Below are positions 50,170-63,999 of a stretch of 64,000 nucleotides of DNA, piece by piece. Source of the stretch: Tetradesmus obliquus (taxonomy: Eukaryota > Chlorophyta > Chlorophyceae > Sphaeropleales > Scenedesmaceae); assembly GCA_030272155.1 (NCBI GenBank), contig CP126200.1:2976001-3040000 (forward strand). Direction: 5' to 3'. A model generated the notes under the pieces. That model saw only the letters and a list, made by a program, of their open reading frames with translations, was not told where the DNA came from and did no database searches. The position numbers and the translations under genes are program-made. How positions within the stretch are numbered: position 1 is the first letter of the stretch; each line of letters begins with the position of its first letter.

Positions 50170-51022
50170 AAGCAGCACCACTTTTGGGGCCCCGGTTTAG
50201 GGCGCAAGTTGTCAGTGTGGCACAAGCCTGTAAATTCGTGATATAATTCATGGATGCAGTTCTTCTGTATGTGCTTAACATACGTGATGCCGCTCAGCGC
50301 GACAGCCTTAATACGCACAGCTCTGCCGTGGTGAAGTTCCAGTGCAGGCAGTTTCCCTGTGGACCTCGCGATATTCGCCTCTTCGCCTGTCTGCTTCCGC
50401 CCAATTTACAATCGAAATCGAATGAGTGGTCACGCCGGAGCATTGCCGCAGCAAGCAGCCTCCGCAATGACAACAGCGGAGCCCGGGATGTCAACACCGG
50501 TGAGCTGCTGTTGCTGCCCGGGCGCTCGTTGTGCTGCCATAACAATCAATCATGTGAGCAGTATATTAATAAGGATTGATCAGCTGCGCGTATATCAGCA
50601 GCACCGCGGCCGTGCTCCGCAGTTTGACCATGAAGCAGCAGCTGTCTCCCTGCAGCCACAGCTTGCTGCACTACAACACCAAGGAACGCCTTGACAGCCA
50701 AACTTGCGTGCCCAAATAATCAAAATACACTTCTTCATGCTACAAATGCTTCTGCTGCTTGCAGGGCATGCTTGAACTGCAGCCAGAAAGCCAACAACCT
50801 TGCAGCAGCAGCAGTACGAGCCAGCAGTGCGGCTCTGGCTGCCAGCACCACATGGAGACCAGGAGGAAAGGCAAAGCAGCCAACAAAGGTATGCTTATAC
50901 TACAGCATATATTGTGCTTCACAACTAGAATAGCAGCTGCTGTGCATCTCAGCTGTAGGTGATGGCAGCCACAGCAAGGTGCCAGGGCAGCACTTGTTGC
51001 GCGCAACTTGTGTGCACTCTGT

Positions 51023-52953
51023 CTACCTGAAAGGGAATGGTGCATACAGGCCAGCATTGTCAATGACTGCCTGGTAGGTGTATGGCAAGCTGTCCACATC
51101 AGCCTGGATTGAAGCAGGCTGTACATCATAGAACAACTGCTCCAGCTTATCCTGGCACTGCTGCGGGGTCGGCTTGCCCGGCCACAAGCTGCGGCGCCAT
51201 GCCTGCAGTGCCTGGCTCAGGTATGCATGCACATGCTCGACCACCTTGTGCAGATCAGGACTGAGGGGACACAGGGCAAACCTGTGGTCTTTCGACCAGA
51301 TGCCGTGCTCGTCCAGCTTGGCACGCGCGTGTGCGCTGTCGTTGTCACTGGACAACAGCCAGATGGGCTCCTCTCCTGGGTTCTGCTGCGTGTACGCCTG
51401 CCACAGCTCGTGCAGCCTCTCACGCAGATCCCGGATGCAATCCTCATACTCATCTGCTGTCATGCCCTTTGCTGGCTCACCCTTTCTGGTCTGCAGGCAC
51501 AGGGCAGGTTGCAGGCAGCACACCACCAGCAGCAAAACCCGTGGGCAGGCCAAAGGGGTGTTTCAGCAATGAAGCCCAGCAGAGGTGGAGGCCAGGTTTA
51601 AACCACATGCTGCTTGAGAGCCATGCAGCCTACAGCAGCAGCAAGCAGTGCTTTACATGCAGGTGCAAGAACAGCAAGCATGTCAGACTGCTGGCACTGC
51701 AAACCGTGTCACGCGGGGACGCTTGCTTCAAGTGTCATGTGTGCAGCAAGAAGGGCAGCAAGTACGAGAAGCAGCTGTATGCTTTGCTGAACAGCAACGC
51801 AGCTGTCACCGCATACGCTGTGGAGGCAGTGGCTATGGGCAGGAAGATACAGCTGCAGATACCTAACAGCAAGCAGGGGCTGTGGCTGAACAGGCACAGA
51901 TGGGATGCAGTGCTGCTGCAGCCGGATAGCTTGCTGATTGAGGTGCAAGGAGAGCAGCACATAGACAAGGAGGACGGCAAGCGCAACAACAGGGGTGACA
52001 CACTAGCAGACAGGCAGGCCAAGGACCAGGCATTGGCAGATGCAGCGCTGGCCGACGGTTTCAGTGTGCTGTGGCTGCACCCAGGTGCTGCAGATGATGT
52101 GCGGGGCCGCGCCAGGCGCTGGGCAGCAGCTGTGCAGGTGGCGCTGGAGCATGTTGCTGCCAAGCAGCGCCCCAAGCTGTTCAAGGCCTGAACTCACCCG
52201 GTAATCACAGCCGTCTCTGTCTGCTGCCATGCCGCTTGTGCCAGTGAAGAATTTGATCCACACAGGACCCAGCAGGTAGTTGACGCCAATGATGTACTTC
52301 AGCTTTGCCGCGCTGTTGTTGTAGCGGGGCACAGGTGTGCGCCAGTGCCAGTCCTCTTCACCAGCACTGAACCAGCCCATGTAGGATTCCTTGCTCAAGC
52401 AGATCACCTTCTCATCCACCCACACCACAGCAGCCTTGTCAGCTTGCAGCCGCGCCTTATTTTCTGCGCTGACGTCGATTCTGCTCTGCCTGTGCTGGTC
52501 ATCCAGGTAGGCCCTGTCGCGCACAACCCCATACTTAAAGCGGGGGTCAAACTCCTTGAGGTTGTTGGTCAGGGTCTCCGGAGTGATGCCGGCGCCCGTC
52601 ACGATGTTGTGCACCACCGCGCTCTCAGCAATCAGCTGCTCCGCTGAGGTGTACGGACCCTGCCTGCCGGCCAACCACCAGTTGCGGGCCTCGACATAGC
52701 AAGCAGTTACCTGCCGCTCTGTCAAAACCTTGTGGCGCCCGCTGCTGTGGGCGCAACCCTCAACCACGCCGTCGTCACCCAGGCGTGGGCCCCATATTTC
52801 AACGTATTCACCGGGGTTGCTGGGCAGGTCGTAGTGTGCAGCTTGCAGGCGCTTGCGGAACTCTGCTGTGGCGTCAACTAGATTACCAGAACTTGCCCTC
52901 CAGGCAAGGCCAGCAGTGTATTGGTAGACTGGTGGATAGGTCATATGCTGCAT
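51023..52953 (-). CDS. DDE transposase, copy 10
   Basis: Exons 52953-52198 and 51490-51023; translation identical to copy 1. Confidence 0.8.
51497..52191 (+). CDS. Nuclease-like protein, copy 10
   Basis: Main exon; translation identical to copy 1. Confidence 0.6.
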
Positions 52954-53136
52954 GTATCACGCCGAACCCTAGTTAGTACTGAACCTTGGACATGTGGCGT
53001 GTTGGTGCTCATTGTGCATGGACGGGGGCAGCACTCTGAGGCGGGCACAGTAGCGCAGCCCTGAGTTGATTGGCTACATCACATTTAAAATGCAATGCTG
53101 CGCTGCGATGCTACAGCATTAAATTGTATTTTGCCT

Positions 53137-53851
53137 CACTGGGTCTAGTAAAGAATCTCGCGCCATATATGCAGGGATGTAGCCAAGATCCCTATGCATC
53201 TATTGGCGTGCTCAATTGATGCGCTGCATGCGTGTGTGCTCTGGAAAACGAGTTTACGTATGTCCCTCCTCGCAGTTAAAAACGGCGGGGATAGGCAGGT
53301 TTTGCTGCGGCTGCGCTGCTTCGAGTGACACATAAAAATATGGAATGTGTTTGCATGCAGCAGCAGGGCTGGCTGTGTGTTGTGTGTGGCGATCCAGGGC
53401 TGTGATGCGCTTGCCATGCCAAAGTGAACTCGTGATGCTTGCCCTGCTTGATTGAGCTGAGTGCCGAAAACATGTTTTCTGAGTATCGAGATTTTGGTTG
53501 TGTTGCTGTTGTGAGGCGTGCTGCAGCAGCAGCCCAGCTTGTTCACCTGATGCCTGCAAATAGCTCCTGTGGCCTTGCTGTGCTGCTGCGTGCTGATGAG
53601 AGCCCTGTGCCACGGGGGGGTTTCGATGCTATTGTGTGGTGCAAGTGTGGGTGTAAAACAGGCGTCACTGAGGGGTGTCACCAGCAGCAGCAGCAGGCAG
53701 CAGGTTGGCAGTGTCTGCATTGGCCCTGTTCAAGGCTTCATTGTGTGCTCAAGGTAACCACGATTATACATACGAAGCTGCGTTGGATAGTATTGCGGCC
53801 GTGCGCAACAGGCTGCATGTGAACGTGTGAGATTCTTTTCTCGACCCAGTG
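53137..53851. mobile_element. Segment A, copy 11
   Basis: Identical in structure to copy 1. Confidence 0.7.
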
Positions 53852-54704
53852 AAGCAGCACCACTTTTGGGGCCCCGGTTTAGGGCGCAAGTTGTCAGTGT
53901 GGCACAAGCCTGTAAATTCGTGATATAATTCATGGATGCAGTTCTTCTGTATGTGCTTAACATACGTGATGCCGCTCAGCGCGACAGCCTTAATACGCAC
54001 AGCTCTGCCGTGGTGAAGTTCCAGTGCAGGCAGTTTCCCTGTGGACCTCGCGATATTCGCCTCTTCGCCTGTCTGCTTCCGCCCAATTTACAATCGAAAT
54101 CGAATGAGTGGTCACGCCGGAGCATTGCCGCAGCAAGCAGCCTCCGCAATGACAACAGCGGAGCCCGGGATGTCAACACCGGTGAGCTGCTGTTGCTGCC
54201 CGGGCGCTCGTTGTGCTGCCATAACAATCAATCATGTGAGCAGTATATTAATAAGGATTGATCAGCTGCGCGTATATCAGCAGCACCGCGGCCGTGCTCC
54301 GCAGTTTGACCATGAAGCAGCAGCTGTCTCCCTGCAGCCACAGCTTGCTGCACTACAACACCAAGGAACGCCTTGACAGCCAAACTTGCGTGCCCAAATA
54401 ATCAAAATACACTTCTTCATGCTACAAATGCTTCTGCTGCTTGCAGGGCATGCTTGAACTGCAGCCAGAAAGCCAACAACCTTGCAGCAGCAGCAGTACG
54501 AGCCAGCAGTGCGGCTCTGGCTGCCAGCACCACATGGAGACCAGGAGGAAAGGCAAAGCAGCCAACAAAGGTATGCTTATACTACAGCATATATTGTGCT
54601 TCACAACTAGAATAGCAGCTGCTGTGCATCTCAGCTGTAGGTGATGGCAGCCACAGCAAGGTGCCAGGGCAGCACTTGTTGCGCGCAACTTGTGTGCACT
54701 CTGT

Positions 54705-56635
54705 CTACCTGAAAGGGAATGGTGCATACAGGCCAGCATTGTCAATGACTGCCTGGTAGGTGTATGGCAAGCTGTCCACATCAGCCTGGATTGAAGCAGG
54801 CTGTACATCATAGAACAACTGCTCCAGCTTATCCTGGCACTGCTGCGGGGTCGGCTTGCCCGGCCACAAGCTGCGGCGCCATGCCTGCAGTGCCTGGCTC
54901 AGGTATGCATGCACATGCTCGACCACCTTGTGCAGATCAGGACTGAGGGGACACAGGGCAAACCTGTGGTCTTTCGACCAGATGCCGTGCTCGTCCAGCT
55001 TGGCACGCGCGTGTGCGCTGTCGTTGTCACTGGACAACAGCCAGATGGGCTCCTCTCCTGGGTTCTGCTGCGTGTACGCCTGCCACAGCTCGTGCAGCCT
55101 CTCACGCAGATCCCGGATGCAATCCTCATACTCATCTGCTGTCATGCCCTTTGCTGGCTCACCCTTTCTGGTCTGCAGGCACAGGGCAGGTTGCAGGCAG
55201 CACACCACCAGCAGCAAAACCCGTGGGCAGGCCAAAGGGGTGTTTCAGCAATGAAGCCCAGCAGAGGTGGAGGCCAGGTTTAAACCACATGCTGCTTGAG
55301 AGCCATGCAGCCTACAGCAGCAGCAAGCAGTGCTTTACATGCAGGTGCAAGAACAGCAAGCATGTCAGACTGCTGGCACTGCAAACCGTGTCACGCGGGG
55401 ACGCTTGCTTCAAGTGTCATGTGTGCAGCAAGAAGGGCAGCAAGTACGAGAAGCAGCTGTATGCTTTGCTGAACAGCAACGCAGCTGTCACCGCATACGC
55501 TGTGGAGGCAGTGGCTATGGGCAGGAAGATACAGCTGCAGATACCTAACAGCAAGCAGGGGCTGTGGCTGAACAGGCACAGATGGGATGCAGTGCTGCTG
55601 CAGCCGGATAGCTTGCTGATTGAGGTGCAAGGAGAGCAGCACATAGACAAGGAGGACGGCAAGCGCAACAACAGGGGTGACACACTAGCAGACAGGCAGG
55701 CCAAGGACCAGGCATTGGCAGATGCAGCGCTGGCCGACGGTTTCAGTGTGCTGTGGCTGCACCCAGGTGCTGCAGATGATGTGCGGGGCCGCGCCAGGCG
55801 CTGGGCAGCAGCTGTGCAGGTGGCGCTGGAGCATGTTGCTGCCAAGCAGCGCCCCAAGCTGTTCAAGGCCTGAACTCACCCGGTAATCACAGCCGTCTCT
55901 GTCTGCTGCCATGCCGCTTGTGCCAGTGAAGAATTTGATCCACACAGGACCCAGCAGGTAGTTGACGCCAATGATGTACTTCAGCTTTGCCGCGCTGTTG
56001 TTGTAGCGGGGCACAGGTGTGCGCCAGTGCCAGTCCTCTTCACCAGCACTGAACCAGCCCATGTAGGATTCCTTGCTCAAGCAGATCACCTTCTCATCCA
56101 CCCACACCACAGCAGCCTTGTCAGCTTGCAGCCGCGCCTTATTTTCTGCGCTGACGTCGATTCTGCTCTGCCTGTGCTGGTCATCCAGGTAGGCCCTGTC
56201 GCGCACAACCCCATACTTAAAGCGGGGGTCAAACTCCTTGAGGTTGTTGGTCAGGGTCTCCGGAGTGATGCCGGCGCCCGTCACGATGTTGTGCACCACC
56301 GCGCTCTCAGCAATCAGCTGCTCCGCTGAGGTGTACGGACCCTGCCTGCCGGCCAACCACCAGTTGCGGGCCTCGACATAGCAAGCAGTTACCTGCCGCT
56401 CTGTCAAAACCTTGTGGCGCCCGCTGCTGTGGGCGCAACCCTCAACCACGCCGTCGTCACCCAGGCGTGGGCCCCATATTTCAACGTATTCACCGGGGTT
56501 GCTGGGCAGGTCGTAGTGTGCAGCTTGCAGGCGCTTGCGGAACTCTGCTGTGGCGTCAACTAGATTACCAGAACTTGCCCTCCAGGCAAGGCCAGCAGTG
56601 TATTGGTAGACTGGTGGATAGGTCATATGCTGCAT
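54705..56635 (-). CDS. DDE transposase, copy 11
   Basis: Exons 56635-55880 and 55172-54705; translation identical to copy 1. Confidence 0.8.
55179..55873 (+). CDS. Nuclease-like protein, copy 11
   Basis: Main exon; translation identical to copy 1. Confidence 0.6.
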
Positions 56636-56818
56636 GTATCACGCCGAACCCTAGTTAGTACTGAACCTTGGACATGTGGCGTGTTGGTGCTCATTGTGCA
56701 TGGACGGGGGCAGCACTCTGAGGCGGGCACAGTAGCGCAGCCCTGAGTTGATTGGCTACATCACATTTAAAATGCAATGCTGCGCTGCGATGCTACAGCA
56801 TTAAATTGTATTTTGCCT

Positions 56819-57533
56819 CACTGGGTCTAGTAAAGAATCTCGCGCCATATATGCAGGGATGTAGCCAAGATCCCTATGCATCTATTGGCGTGCTCAATTG
56901 ATGCGCTGCATGCGTGTGTGCTCTGGAAAACGAGTTTACGTATGTCCCTCCTCGCAGTTAAAAACGGCGGGGATAGGCAGGTTTTGCTGCGGCTGCGCTG
57001 CTTCGAGTGACACATAAAAATATGGAATGTGTTTGCATGCAGCAGCAGGGCTGGCTGTGTGTTGTGTGTGGCGATCCAGGGCTGTGATGCGCTTGCCATG
57101 CCAAAGTGAACTCGTGATGCTTGCCCTGCTTGATTGAGCTGAGTGCCGAAAACATGTTTTCTGAGTATCGAGATTTTGGTTGTGTTGCTGTTGTGAGGCG
57201 TGCTGCAGCAGCAGCCCAGCTTGTTCACCTGATGCCTGCAAATAGCTCCTGTGGCCTTGCTGTGCTGCTGCGTGCTGATGAGAGCCCTGTGCCACGGGGG
57301 GGTTTCGATGCTATTGTGTGGTGCAAGTGTGGGTGTAAAACAGGCGTCACTGAGGGGTGTCACCAGCAGCAGCAGCAGGCAGCAGGTTGGCAGTGTCTGC
57401 ATTGGCCCTGTTCAAGGCTTCATTGTGTGCTCAAGGTAACCACGATTATACATACGAAGCTGCGTTGGATAGTATTGCGGCCGTGCGCAACAGGCTGCAT
57501 GTGAACGTGTGAGATTCTTTTCTCGACCCAGTG
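56819..57533. mobile_element. Segment A, copy 12
   Basis: Identical in structure to copy 1. Confidence 0.7.
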
Positions 57534-58386
57534 AAGCAGCACCACTTTTGGGGCCCCGGTTTAGGGCGCAAGTTGTCAGTGTGGCACAAGCCTGTAAATT
57601 CGTGATATAATTCATGGATGCAGTTCTTCTGTATGTGCTTAACATACGTGATGCCGCTCAGCGCGACAGCCTTAATACGCACAGCTCTGCCGTGGTGAAG
57701 TTCCAGTGCAGGCAGTTTCCCTGTGGACCTCGCGATATTCGCCTCTTCGCCTGTCTGCTTCCGCCCAATTTACAATCGAAATCGAATGAGTGGTCACGCC
57801 GGAGCATTGCCGCAGCAAGCAGCCTCCGCAATGACAACAGCGGAGCCCGGGATGTCAACACCGGTGAGCTGCTGTTGCTGCCCGGGCGCTCGTTGTGCTG
57901 CCATAACAATCAATCATGTGAGCAGTATATTAATAAGGATTGATCAGCTGCGCGTATATCAGCAGCACCGCGGCCGTGCTCCGCAGTTTGACCATGAAGC
58001 AGCAGCTGTCTCCCTGCAGCCACAGCTTGCTGCACTACAACACCAAGGAACGCCTTGACAGCCAAACTTGCGTGCCCAAATAATCAAAATACACTTCTTC
58101 ATGCTACAAATGCTTCTGCTGCTTGCAGGGCATGCTTGAACTGCAGCCAGAAAGCCAACAACCTTGCAGCAGCAGCAGTACGAGCCAGCAGTGCGGCTCT
58201 GGCTGCCAGCACCACATGGAGACCAGGAGGAAAGGCAAAGCAGCCAACAAAGGTATGCTTATACTACAGCATATATTGTGCTTCACAACTAGAATAGCAG
58301 CTGCTGTGCATCTCAGCTGTAGGTGATGGCAGCCACAGCAAGGTGCCAGGGCAGCACTTGTTGCGCGCAACTTGTGTGCACTCTGT

Positions 58387-60317
58387 CTACCTGAAAGGGA
58401 ATGGTGCATACAGGCCAGCATTGTCAATGACTGCCTGGTAGGTGTATGGCAAGCTGTCCACATCAGCCTGGATTGAAGCAGGCTGTACATCATAGAACAA
58501 CTGCTCCAGCTTATCCTGGCACTGCTGCGGGGTCGGCTTGCCCGGCCACAAGCTGCGGCGCCATGCCTGCAGTGCCTGGCTCAGGTATGCATGCACATGC
58601 TCGACCACCTTGTGCAGATCAGGACTGAGGGGACACAGGGCAAACCTGTGGTCTTTCGACCAGATGCCGTGCTCGTCCAGCTTGGCACGCGCGTGTGCGC
58701 TGTCGTTGTCACTGGACAACAGCCAGATGGGCTCCTCTCCTGGGTTCTGCTGCGTGTACGCCTGCCACAGCTCGTGCAGCCTCTCACGCAGATCCCGGAT
58801 GCAATCCTCATACTCATCTGCTGTCATGCCCTTTGCTGGCTCACCCTTTCTGGTCTGCAGGCACAGGGCAGGTTGCAGGCAGCACACCACCAGCAGCAAA
58901 ACCCGTGGGCAGGCCAAAGGGGTGTTTCAGCAATGAAGCCCAGCAGAGGTGGAGGCCAGGTTTAAACCACATGCTGCTTGAGAGCCATGCAGCCTACAGC
59001 AGCAGCAAGCAGTGCTTTACATGCAGGTGCAAGAACAGCAAGCATGTCAGACTGCTGGCACTGCAAACCGTGTCACGCGGGGACGCTTGCTTCAAGTGTC
59101 ATGTGTGCAGCAAGAAGGGCAGCAAGTACGAGAAGCAGCTGTATGCTTTGCTGAACAGCAACGCAGCTGTCACCGCATACGCTGTGGAGGCAGTGGCTAT
59201 GGGCAGGAAGATACAGCTGCAGATACCTAACAGCAAGCAGGGGCTGTGGCTGAACAGGCACAGATGGGATGCAGTGCTGCTGCAGCCGGATAGCTTGCTG
59301 ATTGAGGTGCAAGGAGAGCAGCACATAGACAAGGAGGACGGCAAGCGCAACAACAGGGGTGACACACTAGCAGACAGGCAGGCCAAGGACCAGGCATTGG
59401 CAGATGCAGCGCTGGCCGACGGTTTCAGTGTGCTGTGGCTGCACCCAGGTGCTGCAGATGATGTGCGGGGCCGCGCCAGGCGCTGGGCAGCAGCTGTGCA
59501 GGTGGCGCTGGAGCATGTTGCTGCCAAGCAGCGCCCCAAGCTGTTCAAGGCCTGAACTCACCCGGTAATCACAGCCGTCTCTGTCTGCTGCCATGCCGCT
59601 TGTGCCAGTGAAGAATTTGATCCACACAGGACCCAGCAGGTAGTTGACGCCAATGATGTACTTCAGCTTTGCCGCGCTGTTGTTGTAGCGGGGCACAGGT
59701 GTGCGCCAGTGCCAGTCCTCTTCACCAGCACTGAACCAGCCCATGTAGGATTCCTTGCTCAAGCAGATCACCTTCTCATCCACCCACACCACAGCAGCCT
59801 TGTCAGCTTGCAGCCGCGCCTTATTTTCTGCGCTGACGTCGATTCTGCTCTGCCTGTGCTGGTCATCCAGGTAGGCCCTGTCGCGCACAACCCCATACTT
59901 AAAGCGGGGGTCAAACTCCTTGAGGTTGTTGGTCAGGGTCTCCGGAGTGATGCCGGCGCCCGTCACGATGTTGTGCACCACCGCGCTCTCAGCAATCAGC
60001 TGCTCCGCTGAGGTGTACGGACCCTGCCTGCCGGCCAACCACCAGTTGCGGGCCTCGACATAGCAAGCAGTTACCTGCCGCTCTGTCAAAACCTTGTGGC
60101 GCCCGCTGCTGTGGGCGCAACCCTCAACCACGCCGTCGTCACCCAGGCGTGGGCCCCATATTTCAACGTATTCACCGGGGTTGCTGGGCAGGTCGTAGTG
60201 TGCAGCTTGCAGGCGCTTGCGGAACTCTGCTGTGGCGTCAACTAGATTACCAGAACTTGCCCTCCAGGCAAGGCCAGCAGTGTATTGGTAGACTGGTGGA
60301 TAGGTCATATGCTGCAT
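58387..60317 (-). CDS. DDE transposase, copy 12
   Basis: Exons 60317-59562 and 58854-58387; translation identical to copy 1. Confidence 0.8.
58861..59555 (+). CDS. Nuclease-like protein, copy 12
   Basis: Main exon; translation identical to copy 1. Confidence 0.6.
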
Positions 60318-60500
60318 GTATCACGCCGAACCCTAGTTAGTACTGAACCTTGGACATGTGGCGTGTTGGTGCTCATTGTGCATGGACGGGGGCAGCACTC
60401 TGAGGCGGGCACAGTAGCGCAGCCCTGAGTTGATTGGCTACATCACATTTAAAATGCAATGCTGCGCTGCGATGCTACAGCATTAAATTGTATTTTGCCT

Positions 60501-61215
60501 CACTGGGTCTAGTAAAGAATCTCGCGCCATATATGCAGGGATGTAGCCAAGATCCCTATGCATCTATTGGCGTGCTCAATTGATGCGCTGCATGCGTGTG
60601 TGCTCTGGAAAACGAGTTTACGTATGTCCCTCCTCGCAGTTAAAAACGGCGGGGATAGGCAGGTTTTGCTGCGGCTGCGCTGCTTCGAGTGACACATAAA
60701 AATATGGAATGTGTTTGCATGCAGCAGCAGGGCTGGCTGTGTGTTGTGTGTGGCGATCCAGGGCTGTGATGCGCTTGCCATGCCAAAGTGAACTCGTGAT
60801 GCTTGCCCTGCTTGATTGAGCTGAGTGCCGAAAACATGTTTTCTGAGTATCGAGATTTTGGTTGTGTTGCTGTTGTGAGGCGTGCTGCAGCAGCAGCCCA
60901 GCTTGTTCACCTGATGCCTGCAAATAGCTCCTGTGGCCTTGCTGTGCTGCTGCGTGCTGATGAGAGCCCTGTGCCACGGGGGGGTTTCGATGCTATTGTG
61001 TGGTGCAAGTGTGGGTGTAAAACAGGCGTCACTGAGGGGTGTCACCAGCAGCAGCAGCAGGCAGCAGGTTGGCAGTGTCTGCATTGGCCCTGTTCAAGGC
61101 TTCATTGTGTGCTCAAGGTAACCACGATTATACATACGAAGCTGCGTTGGATAGTATTGCGGCCGTGCGCAACAGGCTGCATGTGAACGTGTGAGATTCT
61201 TTTCTCGACCCAGTG
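60501..61215. mobile_element. Segment A, copy 13
   Basis: Identical in structure to copy 1; belongs to the unit cut by the window end. Confidence 0.7.
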
Positions 61216-62068
61216 AAGCAGCACCACTTTTGGGGCCCCGGTTTAGGGCGCAAGTTGTCAGTGTGGCACAAGCCTGTAAATTCGTGATATAATTCATGGA
61301 TGCAGTTCTTCTGTATGTGCTTAACATACGTGATGCCGCTCAGCGCGACAGCCTTAATACGCACAGCTCTGCCGTGGTGAAGTTCCAGTGCAGGCAGTTT
61401 CCCTGTGGACCTCGCGATATTCGCCTCTTCGCCTGTCTGCTTCCGCCCAATTTACAATCGAAATCGAATGAGTGGTCACGCCGGAGCATTGCCGCAGCAA
61501 GCAGCCTCCGCAATGACAACAGCGGAGCCCGGGATGTCAACACCGGTGAGCTGCTGTTGCTGCCCGGGCGCTCGTTGTGCTGCCATAACAATCAATCATG
61601 TGAGCAGTATATTAATAAGGATTGATCAGCTGCGCGTATATCAGCAGCACCGCGGCCGTGCTCCGCAGTTTGACCATGAAGCAGCAGCTGTCTCCCTGCA
61701 GCCACAGCTTGCTGCACTACAACACCAAGGAACGCCTTGACAGCCAAACTTGCGTGCCCAAATAATCAAAATACACTTCTTCATGCTACAAATGCTTCTG
61801 CTGCTTGCAGGGCATGCTTGAACTGCAGCCAGAAAGCCAACAACCTTGCAGCAGCAGCAGTACGAGCCAGCAGTGCGGCTCTGGCTGCCAGCACCACATG
61901 GAGACCAGGAGGAAAGGCAAAGCAGCCAACAAAGGTATGCTTATACTACAGCATATATTGTGCTTCACAACTAGAATAGCAGCTGCTGTGCATCTCAGCT
62001 GTAGGTGATGGCAGCCACAGCAAGGTGCCAGGGCAGCACTTGTTGCGCGCAACTTGTGTGCACTCTGT

Positions 62069-63999
62069 CTACCTGAAAGGGAATGGTGCATACAGGCCAG
62101 CATTGTCAATGACTGCCTGGTAGGTGTATGGCAAGCTGTCCACATCAGCCTGGATTGAAGCAGGCTGTACATCATAGAACAACTGCTCCAGCTTATCCTG
62201 GCACTGCTGCGGGGTCGGCTTGCCCGGCCACAAGCTGCGGCGCCATGCCTGCAGTGCCTGGCTCAGGTATGCATGCACATGCTCGACCACCTTGTGCAGA
62301 TCAGGACTGAGGGGACACAGGGCAAACCTGTGGTCTTTCGACCAGATGCCGTGCTCGTCCAGCTTGGCACGCGCGTGTGCGCTGTCGTTGTCACTGGACA
62401 ACAGCCAGATGGGCTCCTCTCCTGGGTTCTGCTGCGTGTACGCCTGCCACAGCTCGTGCAGCCTCTCACGCAGATCCCGGATGCAATCCTCATACTCATC
62501 TGCTGTCATGCCCTTTGCTGGCTCACCCTTTCTGGTCTGCAGGCACAGGGCAGGTTGCAGGCAGCACACCACCAGCAGCAAAACCCGTGGGCAGGCCAAA
62601 GGGGTGTTTCAGCAATGAAGCCCAGCAGAGGTGGAGGCCAGGTTTAAACCACATGCTGCTTGAGAGCCATGCAGCCTACAGCAGCAGCAAGCAGTGCTTT
62701 ACATGCAGGTGCAAGAACAGCAAGCATGTCAGACTGCTGGCACTGCAAACCGTGTCACGCGGGGACGCTTGCTTCAAGTGTCATGTGTGCAGCAAGAAGG
62801 GCAGCAAGTACGAGAAGCAGCTGTATGCTTTGCTGAACAGCAACGCAGCTGTCACCGCATACGCTGTGGAGGCAGTGGCTATGGGCAGGAAGATACAGCT
62901 GCAGATACCTAACAGCAAGCAGGGGCTGTGGCTGAACAGGCACAGATGGGATGCAGTGCTGCTGCAGCCGGATAGCTTGCTGATTGAGGTGCAAGGAGAG
63001 CAGCACATAGACAAGGAGGACGGCAAGCGCAACAACAGGGGTGACACACTAGCAGACAGGCAGGCCAAGGACCAGGCATTGGCAGATGCAGCGCTGGCCG
63101 ACGGTTTCAGTGTGCTGTGGCTGCACCCAGGTGCTGCAGATGATGTGCGGGGCCGCGCCAGGCGCTGGGCAGCAGCTGTGCAGGTGGCGCTGGAGCATGT
63201 TGCTGCCAAGCAGCGCCCCAAGCTGTTCAAGGCCTGAACTCACCCGGTAATCACAGCCGTCTCTGTCTGCTGCCATGCCGCTTGTGCCAGTGAAGAATTT
63301 GATCCACACAGGACCCAGCAGGTAGTTGACGCCAATGATGTACTTCAGCTTTGCCGCGCTGTTGTTGTAGCGGGGCACAGGTGTGCGCCAGTGCCAGTCC
63401 TCTTCACCAGCACTGAACCAGCCCATGTAGGATTCCTTGCTCAAGCAGATCACCTTCTCATCCACCCACACCACAGCAGCCTTGTCAGCTTGCAGCCGCG
63501 CCTTATTTTCTGCGCTGACGTCGATTCTGCTCTGCCTGTGCTGGTCATCCAGGTAGGCCCTGTCGCGCACAACCCCATACTTAAAGCGGGGGTCAAACTC
63601 CTTGAGGTTGTTGGTCAGGGTCTCCGGAGTGATGCCGGCGCCCGTCACGATGTTGTGCACCACCGCGCTCTCAGCAATCAGCTGCTCCGCTGAGGTGTAC
63701 GGACCCTGCCTGCCGGCCAACCACCAGTTGCGGGCCTCGACATAGCAAGCAGTTACCTGCCGCTCTGTCAAAACCTTGTGGCGCCCGCTGCTGTGGGCGC
63801 AACCCTCAACCACGCCGTCGTCACCCAGGCGTGGGCCCCATATTTCAACGTATTCACCGGGGTTGCTGGGCAGGTCGTAGTGTGCAGCTTGCAGGCGCTT
63901 GCGGAACTCTGCTGTGGCGTCAACTAGATTACCAGAACTTGCCCTCCAGGCAAGGCCAGCAGTGTATTGGTAGACTGGTGGATAGGTCATATGCTGCAT
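62069..63999 (-). CDS. DDE transposase, copy 13
   Basis: Exons 63999-63244 and 62536-62069; translation identical to copy 1. The start codon is complete, one base from the window end; its upstream flank is not in the window. Confidence 0.8.
62543..63237 (+). CDS. Nuclease-like protein, copy 13
   Basis: Main exon; translation identical to copy 1. Confidence 0.6.
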